NCBI GenBank assembly: GCA_029052265.1 | Contig: JAIDJJ010000200.1 | Coordinates: 1 to 5,938 of the forward strand | Direction: 5' to 3' | DNA length: 5,938 nucleotides | From: Muribaculaceae bacterium | Lineage (GTDB): Bacteria; Bacteroidota; Bacteroidia; Bacteroidales; Muribaculaceae | Part shown: in pieces, positions 5,583 through 5,938 of the stretch | How the letters are laid out: each line of letters opens with the position of its first letter | Position numbering within the stretch: position 1 is the stretch's first letter | Translations under genes and position numbers: made by a program | The notes under the pieces: generated by a model | What the model was told of the DNA's origin: nothing | What the model saw: the letters and a program-made list of their open reading frames with translations, nothing else | Databases searched by the model: none

Positions 5583-5938
5583 TCACATGAGTTTGCGGTA
5601 GCGTATGCGGTGGGGAGTGTCGTTGCCGTCACGTTTGCGCTTGAATTCCTCATAGTCGGAATACGACCCTTCATAGAATGTCACCTGGCTGTCGCCTTCA
5701 AATGCGAGGATATGGGTTGCTATGCGGTCAAGGAACCAGCGGTCGTGGCTGACAACCACGGCACATCCTGCAAAGTTCTCAAGACCTTCCTCAAGTGCCC
5801 TCAGAGTATTTACGTCGATGTCGTTGGTAGGCTCGTCAAGCAGGAGTACGTTCCCTTCCTCTTTCAGAGCCATCGCGAGGTGCAGGCGGTTGCGTTCGCC
5901 ACCCGACAACACTCCGATTTTCTTTTCCTGATCAGCGC
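5583..5938 (-). CDS. ettA: EttA, energy-dependent translational throttle A (ABC-F ATPase), C-terminal part; 5' end beyond the right edge
   Basis: The 117 visible residues are the end of the second ATP-binding domain of an ABC-F protein. They contain the ABC signature LSGGERNRLHLA, Walker B with catalytic Glu (VLLLDEPTND), and the switch-histidine segment SHDRWFLDRIATHIL, followed by a tail FYEGSYSDYEEFKRKR and a basic end RIRYRKLM. The sequence matches E. coli EttA over its whole length, including the SHDRWFLDRIATHIL block and the YEE(F/Y)K end, which separates EttA from Uup and other ABC-F proteins. EttA binds the ribosomal E site and gates entry of the 70S initiation complex into elongation according to the ATP/ADP ratio; it is cytoplasmic and not a transporter. 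The gene enters from the right, converges with the MgtC-like gene and shares its terminator. Walker A and the first ATPase domain lie outside the window. Confidence 0.93.
   Translation of the reverse strand, partial: ADQEKKIGVLSGGERNRLHLAMALKEEGNVLLLDEPTNDIDVNTLRALEEGLENFAGCAVVVSHDRWFLDRIATHILAFEGDSQVTFYEGSYSDYEEFKRKRDGNDTPHRIRYRKLM

Overview
The window looks like a chromosomal segment of a Bacteroidales bacterium (Bacteroides, Barnesiella or Muribaculaceae-like; the genus cannot be fixed from sequence alone). This rests on the style of the proteins (a Bacteroidetes-type tyrosine recombinase, a 297-residue Ddh, an AspT/YidE-type transporter with two RCK-C domains), on promoter boxes matching the Bacteroidetes -7 consensus TAnnTTTG, and on weak Shine-Dalgarno sequences.

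Layout. Positions 1-1064 (minus) hold a tyrosine recombinase whose C-terminal end lies beyond the left edge. A 171-bp gap follows, with a hairpin terminator and a tentative promoter. Positions 1236-1880 (minus) encode a TRIC/YadS-family membrane protein. After another hairpin, 1981-3675 (minus) encodes a 564-residue AspT/YidE-type transporter. A 175-bp divergent intergenic region carries two back-to-back -7 boxes. On the plus strand, meso-diaminopimelate dehydrogenase (3851-4744) and an MgtC/SapB-family membrane protein (4765-5502) are 20 bp apart and probably form an operon. A perfect 31-bp inverted repeat then serves as a shared terminator, and the C-terminal part of the ribosome-associated ABC-F protein EttA (minus, 5583 to the right edge) enters from the right.

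How the genes fit together. Most of the window is ordinary core genome: lysine/peptidoglycan precursor metabolism (Ddh), membrane transport (AspT-like, TRIC, MgtC) and translation control (EttA). The transporter and ddh are divergent and their promoters appear to overlap, so they may be regulated reciprocally. The exception is the recombinase at the left edge. It looks more AT-rich than its neighbours, has glutamine where the first catalytic arginine is expected, and may mark the end of an integrated element continuing to the left. No CRISPR array, tRNA, rRNA or insertion sequence was seen. No clearly new system is visible; the recombinase and the divergent promoter region are the points most worth a second look.
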